Shown piece after piece: positions 32,208-43,019 of a DNA stretch of 64,000 bases. The stretch spans positions 26,777,299 to 26,841,298 of the forward strand of contig JAJEKV010000002.1 in the NCBI GenBank assembly GCA_021234155.1. The letters are read 5' to 3'. The notes under the pieces were generated by a model that saw only the letters and a list, made by a program, of their open reading frames with translations, did no database searches and was not told the DNA's origin. Source of the DNA: Isoetes taiwanensis (taxonomy: Eukaryota; Streptophyta; Lycopodiopsida; Isoetales; Isoetaceae). Numbering within the stretch: position 1 is the first letter of the stretch; each line of letters begins with the position of its first letter. The position numbers were made by a program, and so were the translations under genes.

Positions 32208-32527
32208 TGTCGAGATATATGATATCGAGATCACCATCTGGTGCACTGACAGCACTGACAGCACTCAGCACATAGGTGCTGACTATGTGCTGAATCAGCA
32301 CCTTATCAGCACTGAGCACCGACCTAACTAAGTAACGGCTGTTATTAGTGGGCGGTGGGTGAATGGCTAATACTATTCTTAGTATCACCGTTTTGTTTAT
32401 ATCATTGTACTTCATGTATTGATACACAACATTGAATACAATTCCATTTTGCCTTTGTTTTGGGAGCTTGCGCTCTCGGAGATTGGTGTGCATCCCCTTC
32501 TCTCCCTTTCTTGGTGCAACCTTGACA
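32208..32527 (+). repeat. LTR 1 of the nested element
   Basis: 320 bp, TG...CA. It contains a perfect 10-bp hairpin (CAGCACATAG at 32266-32275 with CTATGTGCTG at 32283-32292) and repeated CAGCAC units. About three differences from LTR 2. Confidence 0.93.
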
Positions 32528-32540
32528 TGGTATCAGAGCA
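32528..32540 (+). promoter_or_regulatory. Primer-binding site of the nested element, first interior
   Basis: TGGTATCAGAGCA directly follows the LTR, matching initiator tRNA-Met. The second interior has the same site at 34513-34525. Confidence 0.9.
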
Positions 32541-32577
32541 CTAGATGTGCTGAGATTGACTCAAGATCAACACAGCA

Positions 32578-34024
32578 ATGGAGAAGGATGCAAGCTACAA
32601 CCAGATTATCTTCCTTGGCAGTCATGCGATTCAAATCTTTGACGGCACAGGTTTCCAGCAATGGAAAAGCGGAATGATCTTCATTCTCAAAGATGAAGGA
32701 GTTTGGGGAATTGTTATTGGCCAAAAACCTGCACCGGATGCCAAGAATATTGCTGATTTGCATTCTTGGCAGCGCCGAGATGACAAGGCGATGGCATATA
32801 TCGGGCTCTCCTTAGCTGACTCTATCCTTGATGAGTTCCAGCAAGAGAACAACCACGATTTGTGGCATGCTCTCATTGAGAAGCATGACCAAAAGACCCA
32901 TAAGATTGGGCACTTGTATGCAGAGGGGATGGATATGTGCTGGGACGAGACTGCTGAAAGTCTTGACGAGTTCTCAGATCACATGAAGCACACCTTCCAG
33001 CAGATTGAAGCTTTTTGGAGAAGAGCATCAGATCTCACAATCGATGCAACTATTTTTCTTCCTCAGGTCATTACCTAAAGCATTTGATTCTTTGTGCAGC
33101 AGCTTCATGCAAGACAAAGAAATGGACTTCCATCAAGCAATCACTCTTATTAAGGAGGAGATCATGATGCGGCAAGATGCAGGTAAAGATGATCATGCCA
33201 CTCTCTTTGCAGCAGGGCATTCAAAGACTCAATCTACCTTAAATGGGGATGAGCATGATAAGGAGAAGAAGCACATTGGCAGCAGATTATCTCTTCCTAT
33301 TAAGCATGAAGTAGTGGATTTAGATCCTTCTACTTTCTGGATATCAGACGATGCAGCAACACCCAATAAATGGATGCCAATTTTTGATATTCTAGCACCT
33401 TCCAAGCAAGGATTAATAGATACCTCAGCCATTGAGCTAGGATATCTTTCCGTGGCCTTCCTCTCCCTATTTTTAGGCAATGTAGCAACACTTCATCAAG
33501 TGGCATTCATTTTTGATACTTTGGTGGCGTTTATGCAAGGAGGCACTCAGGTTCTAACACCTGATCAGCTGATTTTTCTGTTCGGATTACAGAAACTTCC
33601 AGCACTTACAGCACTTCCAACACTTCCAGCACCTGTTATAGCACTCAACTCTTTTCTGTTTCCAGATCAAGGAGGAGATCTTAATTCACTTGATTGTGAA
33701 GGAGTTGAATATGCATCATATATGATCATGATTCCAAAGCAAGGAGGAGCAGTTGACTCTTTACTTCTAGCAACACTTGATCAAGGTCAAGCGAAGGTAC
33801 TAAGGTTTGATTTTCATGGAGAATTTCGACCTAGCATTGTTGGAGTAGCTGCATTTATGGTTGTTGAATCCATAAGTCTTAACGAAGTAATCATATCTGA
33901 TGCTTCTATTGCCTATATCGAGGCTATGCATGGAAATAATTTTCATGTTCCTCTTGGCAAAACAATTATGGATATCAAAGACAAACTCTATCGACTTATT
34001 GTTCCTGATACAGTGGTTGATTAG
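32578..34024 (+). pseudogene. Gag-type ORF of the nested element, first interior (frameshifted)
   Basis: The same protein as the intact ORF at 34563-36008, but one extra T in a T run near 33012 shifts the frame after about 145 residues. The frame is recovered from 33005 onward in the other register and stays open to 34024. About ten scattered substitutions separate it from the second copy. See that entry for domains. Confidence 0.88.
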
Positions 34025-34180
34025 CAGGTCTATTTACCTATTAGAGAGAATAGAGCTGGTCTCTTCATGCAAACTTGGTTTTTGAGCTTTCCAGATGACC
34101 CTGATTAAGCGACAGTCTTGACCAAGATTCAGATCTTATCTCCAGGAGGAGGAGGCTGAGCATGGAGATGGCGATCTCTC

Positions 34181-34192
34181 ATCAAGGAGGAG
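34181..34192 (+). promoter_or_regulatory. Polypurine tract of the nested element
   Basis: AAGGAGGAG directly precedes LTR 2; the same tract precedes LTR 3 at 36165-36176. Confidence 0.8.
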
Positions 34193-34512
34193 TGTCGAGA
34201 TATATGATATCGAGATCACCATCTGGTGCACTGACAGCACTGACAGCACTCAGCACATAGGTGCTGACTATGTGCTGAATCAGCACCTTATCAGCACTGA
34301 GCACCGACCTAACTAAGTAACGGCTGTTATTAGTGAGCGGTGGGTGAATGACTAATACTATTCTTAGTATCACCGTTTTGTTTATATCATTGTACTTCAT
34401 GTATTGATACACAACATTGAATACAATTCCATTTTGCCTTTGTTTTGGGAGCTTGCGCTCTCGGATATTGGTGTGCATCCCCTTCTCTCCCTTTCTTGGT
34501 GCAACCTTGACA
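34193..34512 (+). repeat. LTR 2 (middle) of the nested element
   Basis: 320 bp, shared between the two interiors. It differs from LTR 3 at about one position, so these two are the closer pair. Confidence 0.93.
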
Positions 34513-34562
34513 TGGTATCAGAGCACTAGATGTGCTGAGATTGATTCAAGATCAACACAGCA

Positions 34563-36008
34563 ATGGAGAAGGATGCAAGCTACAACCAGATTACCTTCCT
34601 TGGCGGTCATGCGATTCAAATCTTTGACGGCACAGGTTTCCAGCAATGGAAAAGCGGAATGATCTTCATTCTCAAAGATGAAGGAGTTTGGGGAATTGTT
34701 ATTGGCCAAAAACCTGCACCGGATGCCAATAATATTGCTGATTTGCATTCTTGGCAGCGCCGAGATGACAAGGCGATGGCATATATCGGGCTCTCCTTAG
34801 CTGACTCTATCCTTGATGAGTTCCAGCAAGAGAACAACCACGATTTGTGGCATGCTCTCATTGAGAAGCATGACCAAAAGACCCATAAGATTGGGCACTT
34901 GTATGCAGAGGGGATGGATATGTGCTGGGACGAGACTGCTGAAAGTCTTGACGAGTTCTCAGATCACATGAAGCACACCTTCCAGCAGATTGAAGCTTTT
35001 GGAGAAGAGCATCAGATCTCACAATCGATGCAACTATTTTTCTTCCTCAGGTCATTACCTAATGCATTTGATTCTTTGTGCATCAGCTTCATGCAAGACA
35101 AAGAAATGGACTTCCATCAAGCAATCACTCTTATTAAGGAGGAGATCATGATGAGGCAAGATGCAGGTAAAGATGATCATGCCACTCTCTTTGCAGCAGG
35201 GCATTCAAAGACTCAATCTACCTTAAATGGGGATGAGCATGATAAGGAGAAGAAGCACATTGGCAGCAGATTATCTCTTCCTATTAAGCATGAAGTAGTG
35301 GATTTAGATCCTTCTACTTTCTGGATATCAGACGATGCAGCAACACCCAATAAATGGATGCCAATTTTTGATATTCTAGCACCTTCCAAGCAAGGATTAA
35401 TAGATACCTCAGCCATTGAGCTAGGATATCTTTCCGTGGCCTTCCTCTCCCTATTTTCAGGCAATGTAGCAACACTTCATCAAGTGGCATTCATTTCTGA
35501 TACTTTGGTGGCGTTTATGCAAGGAGGCACTCAGGTTCTAACACCTGATCAGCTGATTTTTCTGTTCGGATTACAGAAACTTCCAGCACTTACAGCACTT
35601 CCAACACTTCCAGCACCTGTTATAGCACTCAACTCTTTTCTGTTTCCAGATCAAGGAGGAGATCTTAATTCACTTGATTGTGAAGGAGTTGAATATGCAT
35701 CATATATGATCATGATTCCAAAGCAAGGAGGAGCAGTTGACTCTTTACTTCTAGCAACACTTGATCAAGGTCAAGCGAAGGTACTAAGATTTGATTTTCA
35801 TGGAGAATTTCGACCTAGCATTGTTGGAGTAGCTGCATTTATGGTTGTTGAATCCATAAGTCTTAACGAAGTAATCATATCTGATGCTTCTATTGCCTAT
35901 ATCGAGGCTATGCATGGAAATAATTTTCATGTTCCTCTTGGCAAAACAATTATGGATATCAAAGACAAACTCTATCGACTTATTGTTCCTGATACAGTGG
36001 TTGATTAG
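34563..36008 (+). CDS. gag: Gag-type protein of the nested element, intact, 481 aa
   Basis: Residues ~15-210 are a Copia gag (UBN2-type) domain: FDGTGFQQWKSGMIFILKD near the start, then DLWHALIEKHDQKT, SLDEFSDHMKHTFQQIEAF and LFFFLRSLPNAFDSL. No CCHC zinc knuckle follows. The remaining ~230 residues are unusual for gag. They include STFWISDDAATPNKW, faintly like the start of a Copia protease but lacking DSG/DTG, a short-repeat stretch (LPALTALPTLPAPVIAL) and a C-terminal part with HVPLGKTIMDIKDKLYRLIV. The frame is uninterrupted and ends 168 bp before LTR 3. It presumably packages the element's RNA using pol supplied in trans. The role of the C-terminal half is unknown. Confidence 0.85.
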   Translation: MEKDASYNQITFLGGHAIQIFDGTGFQQWKSGMIFILKDEGVWGIVIGQKPAPDANNIADLHSWQRRDDKAMAYIGLSLADSILDEFQQENNHDLWHALIEKHDQKTHKIGHLYAEGMDMCWDETAESLDEFSDHMKHTFQQIEAFGEEHQISQSMQLFFFLRSLPNAFDSLCISFMQDKEMDFHQAITLIKEEIMMRQDAGKDDHATLFAAGHSKTQSTLNGDEHDKEKKHIGSRLSLPIKHEVVDLDPSTFWISDDAATPNKWMPIFDILAPSKQGLIDTSAIELGYLSVAFLSLFSGNVATLHQVAFISDTLVAFMQGGTQVLTPDQLIFLFGLQKLPALTALPTLPAPVIALNSFLFPDQGGDLNSLDCEGVEYASYMIMIPKQGGAVDSLLLATLDQGQAKVLRFDFHGEFRPSIVGVAAFMVVESISLNEVIISDASIAYIEAMHGNNFHVPLGKTIMDIKDKLYRLIVPDTVVD

Positions 36009-36176
36009 CAGGTCTATTTACCTATTAGAGAGAATAGAGCTGGTCTCTTCATGCAAACTTGGTTTTTGAGCTTTCCAGATGACCCTGATTAAGCGACAGT
36101 CTTGACCAAGATTCAGATCTTATCTCCAGGAGGAGGAGGCTGAGCATGGAGATGGCGATCTCTCATCAAGGAGGAG

Positions 36177-36496
36177 TGTCGAGATATATGATATCGAGAT
36201 CACCATCTGGTGCACTGACAGCACTGACAGCACTCAGCACATAGGTGTTGACTATGTGCTGAATCAGCACCTTATCAGCACTGAGCACCGACCTAACTAA
36301 GTAACGGCTGTTATTAGTGAGCGGTGGGTGAATGACTAATACTATTCTTAGTATCACCGTTTTGTTTATATCATTGTACTTCATGTATTGATACACAACA
36401 TTGAATACAATTCCATTTTGCCTTTGTTTTGGGAGCTTGCGCTCTCGGATATTGGTGTGCATCCCCTTCTCTCCCTTTCTTGGTGCAACCTTGACA
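36177..36496 (+). repeat. LTR 3 of the nested element
   Basis: 320 bp, ends CTTGACA, followed by the right ATATA duplication at 36497-36501. Confidence 0.93.
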
Positions 36497-36501
36497 ATAT
36501 A

Positions 36502-38074
36502 CGTATAAATACTCTGACACATCACCCAGTAAAGGTACGCCACCTTGGGGTATTGTAACCTAGGGGTTTGACCTAAAAGGGATTAAATTAGTATGCTAAT
36601 TTAATTACTAAGGATAATAACCTATAATTAAGGAATTAATATCTAAGTGGATTAATTAAGCTAATTAATGGTTTGGGAAGGCGCCACCTGGCCAAACTCG
36701 ATTGGCCAGCATGGGGAATGCTAATTGGGGCCATCAAGGTGGATCACTACCCCCATCTCACCCAAAATCGACCCAGAAGAAGGAGCAGTTGAGCGCCCAA
36801 GTACCTGGAACTGTTGCTGATCACCCCGTGGTTGCTGAACACCCAGATTCTGAGAGATGGAGGCGCCTCATGACAATGGATCAAGTCGAAACTCGGGTCA
36901 GTAGATAATCTAGTTGACATCTTTAAGGATAGAGCTTCAGTTAAGTTCTTTGAGTCTTCTCTGGTCATTCTTACTTAGGATTAACCCTTCTTTGGTATTT
37001 AAGATTACATTTCAATTATGGATTACTTATGATGGATGGATGGATGTGTATATGAAAGTAGCTCTGTTAAACTTCTATAAAGCAGGGATTAGAGGGGGGT
37101 AGAGACCTCTATGCCATATGCTTTAGTATGCTCCTAGTAGCTCCTTTAATTCCCAATTAGTGCGACCTGTGCACAAGAGACCACCGAGTCGTGGATGCTA
37201 TGGAATTGCTTAGCACCAGATAAGGGACGCAGTGGTGAAGTGGGGGTGGGGTCTTGCACGAACATAAAAGGCTCCTGAGACTCCTACAGTGGGCTAGGCC
37301 TGATAGCCGGTCACATAGAGGGCCGGGTATGGGTCTGACACTCCCTGGGCGCAGAGGTGTGACCCGTATGGGGCACCCTGTGCTTTGAGTAGATTTAGGG
37401 TGAGTAAGTCGGGTACGGATGCGGGGGTCGCTGATGCGGCACGTATTCTCTAGCTCACCCATGGAACCACTGTAATCCTGGAAGGGGACACCTCCCTGAC
37501 CTGCCTCATCGGACGGGGCTTCATGAATCTTGGAGTAGGCTCGAAGGGTGATACCTTGAGTCTGCGTCTCCGGAAGGCTATAGTGATGCCATAGCATGAT
37601 TGGACTCATCTACAAAGTGTGCACAGGAGGGGCGGATGGAGTGGACAACCCTAGCCGATGTTCTATGCCAGCCAATGCCATGCCAAGATTCGGTCTGCTG
37701 ACCTCTTGAGGCCTAGCCGTCAGTCGATCCTCACTGGAGTCTGAGCCGGGGTAGAACCATGGGTTTGGGGTGTTTTCCCCAGTATTTAATGCATATTCCT
37801 TGTTGTTGTCACTTGGATGGATGTGCCACCCTTCGTGGTGGTATTTTATGATATGATTATGCTGTGTGCTAACCTTGTATTCACGCTTCCACGACATAGG
37901 AGCCCCATTGAAGGCGTGGGCCGAATGACCCCTCTGTGTCCTTCACTCGAGCATCTCTCTATGGATGGCCCGAGTTATACGGAGGGCCCTGCTCGTGGCG
38001 AGTTGGTCGCCATGGGAGGGGAAAGTCCCCATATGTATACGTCCGAGTGTCGTATATGTTCAGGGAGCGTCACA
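36502..38074 (+). repeat. 3' LTR of the gypsy element, remainder
   Basis: Resumes exactly where the 29-bp fragment stopped and runs to CGTCACA at 38074, followed by the TGTTC duplication. It has about 50 bp near 37921-37968 that the 5' LTR lacks. Confidence 0.93.
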
Positions 38075-38094
38075 TGTTCCCGGCAACAAACAAT

Positions 38095-38366
38095 TTTGTC
38101 GTACTGATATCCAAAGATTTGTTAATCTGGGTCGAAATGGATTGGAAAGAATGATCCAAGAAGTTAAAATTTTAAATTCATAGAAAGAAGATCATTTAGA
38201 TTCTCAGGAGGAGGAATTCTATTCCAGTTTGCAATCACTAGCACCAACTACATGACTTACAAACATCAAGAATAGCCACAATAAGGTTCTCTATTCCTGT
38301 TTGCAATCTCCAGCACCAACCGGAAGTCTTTGCAAACTTTAGGAATAACTTGGCTCTGATACCAAT
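38095..38366 (-). mobile_element. Minus-strand LTR-element remnant with iMet primer site
   Basis: The plus strand reads CTCTGATACCA at 38354-38364, the complement of the usual TGGTATCAGAG primer site. TGTTATGG begins at 38367 and would be the 3' end of an LTR on the minus strand. Two related stretches (GTTTGCAATC...AGCACCAAC) repeat at about 38229 and 38300. No gag can be read, and the far LTR boundary is not defined. Confidence 0.5.
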
Positions 38367-38799
38367 TGTTATGGTCCTGACTATGGCAGTACCGTTGAGG
38401 AGGATTCCTTATATTTTTTACAACAGTTTCAGACCAAAACAACGTGAAAGATCTATACATCGACATTTAGGTTGTTTACTTTCTTGCAATCTTGGATAAC
38501 AAACATAACAACTTAAAGACACAAGAACCTATGGTGCAGCACTAGACTATGGCAATAAAAGAAACATCATGAACATCAAGAGCAAAGAACATAACCAAGT
38601 ACCAAACCATCACAACAAGCTCCGGGACAATGGGTAGCTAAGCCAGCCTATATACAGGCCCTGTTAGTAGCATGTTGCCCATCCAACTTACATTCCAAGC
38701 CCTATAGCGGGTGGTGGGGTGAACCTCGCATGCACATACCCTCCCACGTCTGGCGTTGAAGGACCTCTTACCATGGGAGTTCACAAGAGTTGACTGACG

Positions 38800-39780
38800 T
38801 AGCAATCTCGGCCAAGAGAACTAATGCCCGGTGTCACAGAGCACAAATACAAAGAACATAGAACATGAGTCATGCCGGAACAACCCAGGCCACCGAACCT
38901 GGAAGTCCGACACCAGAAGATCCAAATACATAACAAAATACCAAGAACAACAGTGAGAGACAATGCAAAGACCATGACATGTGTGTTCATTAGACATTTA
39001 CTAAACATGTGCCTAGACCTTGCCCTTGCCAAGGTTGACCATACAACCTTATCATGTCGAAATAGCAATTTGGTAATGAAAACCCAATAGCAACCAACTT
39101 GTCGATGTAGCTTACTCAAACAACTACTATAAGGCCAGTGCAGAACTAGCCCCATATCCAATGTGGCTAAATTACCACCTTAATATTATATATAATCCTA
39201 TTAAGAACACTTAACTATGACTTTAAAATATTCATAATGAAAGCTCACTTTCCTTAGATAAGGGATTTAAACATGCAACTATTATCATATCTCAATATCT
39301 AGCATTTCCAACTTAAAAATAAATATAGTCTAAAGACCACAACTGCATGTAACTCTTGCCGACTGATCGTAAACCCAGGCTGCATCTTTAGGTGCCAATA
39401 ATACAATTAACTCCTTAGCCTTAGTATTATTAACCTTGTATTCCATAATTTCTTAGTTAATGTAAATTCAACCACTAAAAAAATGCATGTTCTTACTACT
39501 TGATTATGCTGCCTGCCAAGCTCTTCATGCTCGAATCTCCTTTACTTGTTTCACGAAAAGTCTTCTACTCAAGAGCCATATTGGAGGTCTATCTATCATG
39601 TTCTACTCCATTCTAGAATTACTAGCAAGCAATTGTTATTAGCAATTCCTCTAACAAGTCCAATTCTTCCATTAATTGGCATACTTGCCACAATCATAAC
39701 CTGCAGGACGCTCTGCATTTTCCATCTCAAATTAATCCATTGGTTATCTAAATACTCACAAGACAATTGAGAAATACTAT
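38800..39780. other. No gene seen
   Basis: AT-rich intergenic or LTR-derived sequence. Open frames on both strands are short and featureless. Confidence 0.5.
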
Positions 39781-39805
39781 GACAACAATATACTAGGGCG
39801 TTATC

Positions 39806-39944
39806 GCCCTTAACACACTGCCCCGAGAGTTTTGGGCCATCCGATCACCATCAACATCGATCTGGATCCGTCCATTTGATAACAGGTCAAGATTGATCTG
39901 AACCGTTGGACCACTATAAACTTGAGGGGCAATGTGTTAAGGGC
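39806..39944. repeat. Short inverted repeat, MITE-like
   Basis: GCCCTTAACACACTGCCCC (39806-39824) pairs with GGGGCAATGTGTTAAGGGC (39926-39944) with one mismatch across about 100 bp. A second perfect hairpin, GGCTGTTA with TAACAGCC, lies near 40017-40040. Confidence 0.6.
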
Positions 39945-40347
39945 CAGGAAACAGCCGAGCCATATCTAACACGTGCAATGTGTAATACGACCGAGGCTGT
40001 TTCTTGGCCCATAAGAGGCTGTTATCAGCCTTAACAGCCTGGCCAGAGATTTTTATTTAGACACGTGTCCAACAAGATTGTTATGATGATAACAAATCTG
40101 TTATGGGGATAACAATTTCAGCCAAGCTGTTATGGCCCATATATGCCCCCTTCCCCCTTGAATCAACCTAGAATAAAAATACCAGGACAGGCTTGTTAAG
40201 GTATTCATTTTTTTAGAATGAAACCCAAAAAAGGAGCCAAAATATTTCGCCTCCTTTAAACCGGAAAGCAACAGCCATTAATTAATTCAAGGTAAAAGAA
40301 ACTTGACGTGGCATTGATGCTGCATAAACTCCACCATCGCGGCAATG

Positions 40348-40423
40348 GCAGAGCAGCGGCCTAGGGTTTTGCCACAGATAGATTCGTTGCCTTACCGTTT
40401 GCAACATTTTGTGAATTATTCAG
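40348..40423 (+). promoter_or_regulatory. 5' leader exon with upstream ATG
   Basis: A possible first exon of the coiled-coil gene. Its ATG (40345) opens MAEQRPRVLPQIDSL and runs to a donor at 40424. If spliced to the acceptor at 40480 it would form a ~66-codon upstream ORF that overlaps the main ATG in another frame and stops at a TAA near 40613. Such an overlap would reduce translation of the main ORF. Confidence 0.4.
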
Positions 40424-40493
40424 GTTTGTTTCTCTAGATGGCCTAATATTTGATCAGATGACATAAAGTTCTGTTTTCAGACGAATTAGCAAT

Positions 40494-43013
40494 ATGGGTA
40501 GTAACAGTGCAGAGGAAGCTTCTCTTAGCGATTTTGAGGATGATGATTTTGCATCTGCAGCTGTTGAAATCGTCAGTCCTAGTCCCAATTCTAACAGCAA
40601 CGTAAACTTAAAAGAGGTAAATCAGAGTTTCGAAGATCATAAAGCCTTAGCTGCAGAGCTTGAAGCTGAAAAACGGGCCCTCAAATCATCTAAAGCAGAG
40701 GTGGATTTATGGAAGTCAAAATTTCAATCTGTTCAGAAAGAAATGGCAAATAAAATGCAAAGAAAGGAAGAGGAGTTTGTGAGGGTGAAAGAGGAGTTGG
40801 GTCAGCAGCTTAGTCAGACATTGCGAAAGTTAGACGAGGCAGTTAAGCAAAAGGATGACCTAAGTAAGGAAATGGTTAAGCAAAAAGATGACCTAATTAA
40901 GCAAAAGGAGGAAATAGTTAAGCAAAAGGATGTCTCTCGTGGGGAGATTGAGGCAGTGGCAAGGCTGCTTGTTACTGAACATGAGAAAATTTTAGTTATG
41001 GTGAGTGAAATCAAGAGATTTACAGGACCATTAATAAGAACCTCAAAATCTACTGGAATTATGGCAATTGCAGATGGATTTGTAAAAAGAATAGAGGAAG
41101 TCCTTGAGGAGGTTATGAAACAACGAGAAGCTGCTATAAAAAGTAGAACTGCAATTAGTGAGCAGATGGAGCAGAGAAATTATCAGATTGCAATAGAAGT
41201 GTCCCAAATGGAAGCAACAATTTCACAGTTGAAGGATGAATTGGGCAAAAGGGAAGGAGACCTTGAAAGATGTCAAAAGTTGGTAGCAGAGAAAGATCAG
41301 AAGATTCTGGAAATAGAAAAAGAGATGTCATCTAGGGTCGAAAAGGTAAAAAAAGAGGCTCGAGTGGCTGAGAGCAAGATAAGAGTTCTTGAAAAAGATT
41401 TAGAAGTACAAAAAAATGTACTTATTGAACAATACAAAGCCTTGGCGGAGGCCCAAGAAAACCTATGCATGCTTTTTGCAAAGATTCAGAAGGAAGTCCA
41501 GAAGGAAGGCCAGAAGGAAGGCACCTTACAACCAAGAATTCAATCTTTGCAGTCTTTAGATGTCAGTGATGTGCAAGGTATCCATAGTGAGTACGTCGCA
41601 GGAATTGGTGCCCTCTCTGACATTGCCATTGTTCTCGCAAACAGCTGGGAGGAAAAGGAAGATTCACGGCAGAGGCAAATAAAATATCTAGAAAGTGAAG
41701 TCGAACGATTAGCACGGAAAGAAGCAGATGTAACTGCATTGTTGAGAAGTGCATTGGCAGGCAACATTGCTGCATTTGATGCAGATGCTGAGGTGTTGGG
41801 AAAATCCAGAGATGAAGCTATTGCATTGGTAAGTGTTACCTACCCTTTGTAGTTGAGACAACAATGCAATCTTAAGCATGGTAATTAATATGATAAGACT
41901 AGTATAGTCTAATTCACCTGGAATTGGAAATTTGCAAATCTTTGATATTTTCTTTATCTTGAGTCCTAACAATACTGATTGTACATTTTCCTCTATAGGC
42001 ATCTGTATTAGAAAGCGATGTCAAGCATTTACGGGAAGAGATTATGCAATTGCAGAAATTACTAGCAGAGTCCAGGTATTTGGTTTATTCCCCTTTGGAT
42101 TTCTACATCATCATACAACAGCTTATTCTTCTTCTCTTGTATTTTACTAGGTCTGAAGTCGATAAACTGCGTGTTATGTCACTGGGCCAAACAAAAGATT
42201 TGGCAACAAAGGCAACACTTATAAAGGATCTTAAAGAGAGAGAAAGAATCGAGTCTGAAAATGTATATTGCAATCCCGTACCTAATTTCTTTTCCAAGGA
42301 ATTTAATAGCTTGTAGCTGTAGAAGGGCAGTCTTTGGTCTCTTAAAATAGAAGACATTGTCTTATTTCTCAGCTAGAACCATGTGTTTGTACGAAGGAAA
42401 GCACAATAATTCTAGATTATATTCTATGATCCAAGTTTTTGAGAAGCAGTGAACATTGTTTTGCAGATCAAAGGTCTTACGTCAGAGCTTGCTGCAGCTG
42501 AAGAGGAACTAGCTAGATGGAAGGATGCAGCCACACAGGAAGCAGCTGCAGGAGTAGCTGTCATGCAGGAAGTTGAAAAGTGTAACCAAGAGGTGCGTAA
42601 GATCCACTTGGCTAAACCAACTTCCTTTCCCTACCTAATTGGACTTTTTTACGCATGTTTAGATTGCTGCCCTCAATCAACACATAGAAGAGCTGAAGGT
42701 GTCCCTTGAGGAGGCGAGAGGGAAATTACAATCTAAAGAAGAGATGGCAGCAGCAGCTATTTCTGCGAGAAATGCAGCAGAAAGATCTCTTCGGCTTGCA
42801 GATGAACGGACAGCAGAGATACGTGAAAGAATGGAAGAAATGGCTCGCCAATTAGTAGAATCAGAATCCAGGATTGAAAATCATCAATTATGTGCTGGAA
42901 ATTTGCTTGAATTATGCTGTCCATGGGTTCATGCTAGGGCATTGTATAACTTTACTAGAAGACAACCTACACATCAAGCAGAGATGGAAGAGCTAATGGA
43001 ACCCCTTGTATGA
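40494..43013 (+). CDS. Plant coiled-coil protein (At1g24560-like), five coding exons
   Basis: Coding exons: 40494-41828, 41999-42075, 42151-42262, 42467-42592 and 42663-43013. All introns are GT-AG (GTAAGT, GTATTT, GTATAT and GTGCGT donors) and join in frame; total about 666 residues. The start MGSNSAEEASLSDFEDDDF has the acidic SD/E motif of the family. Long heptad-rich coiled coils follow, with the conserved stretch EQMEQRNYQIAIEVSQMEAT. A second conserved block is AAEEELARWKDAATQEAAAG, then AAERSLRLADERTAEIRERM. The C-terminus CCPWVHARALYNFTRRQ...MEELMEPLV resembles the family's Trp-containing tail. A KQKDDL-type repeat lies near residue 120. I recall the family only as uncharacterised coiled-coil proteins, so no function is claimed. 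It appears intact. Confidence 0.82.
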
Positions 43014-43019
43014 ATCTGC

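Larger units (their letters stand above)
32208..36496 (+). mobile_element. Nested Copia-type gag-only element, LTR-int-LTR-int-LTR
   Basis: Starts TGTCGAG, ends CCTTGACA, and is flanked by ATATA at 32203-32207 and 36497-36501. It inserted into the gypsy 3' LTR and is therefore younger. Three 320-bp LTRs alternate with two interiors of 1665 and 1664 bp. Each interior has an iMet primer site, one gag-type ORF and a polypurine tract, but no protease, RT or integrase. This is the layout of TR-GAG elements, which depend on pol from other elements. The tandem form probably arose by LTR-LTR recombination between copies. Confidence 0.93.
10770..38074 (+). mobile_element. Giant Ty3/gypsy chromovirus-like LTR retrotransposon carrying a histone H3-like gene
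   Basis: The element is bounded by TGTGACG and CGTCACA with a perfect 5-bp target duplication TGTTC at 10765-10769 and 38075-38079. It has a 1551-bp 5' LTR, a tRNA-iMet primer site at 12322 and a polypurine tract at 32164-32178. Its 3' LTR is split by a nested element. Order inside: unknown ORF (12995), histone H3-fold ORF (13652-14348), a non-coding kilobase, unknown ORF (16398), unknown ORF (~18000), gag-protease-RT-RNase H-integrase-chromodomain. About 8.07 kb (15423-23498) is repeated at 23499-31575. RT placed before integrase makes it Ty3/gypsy, and the terminal chromodomain places it with chromoviruses. Without the nested element and the duplicate it would be about 15 kb, long for that group because of the extra ORFs. 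Confidence 0.93.
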
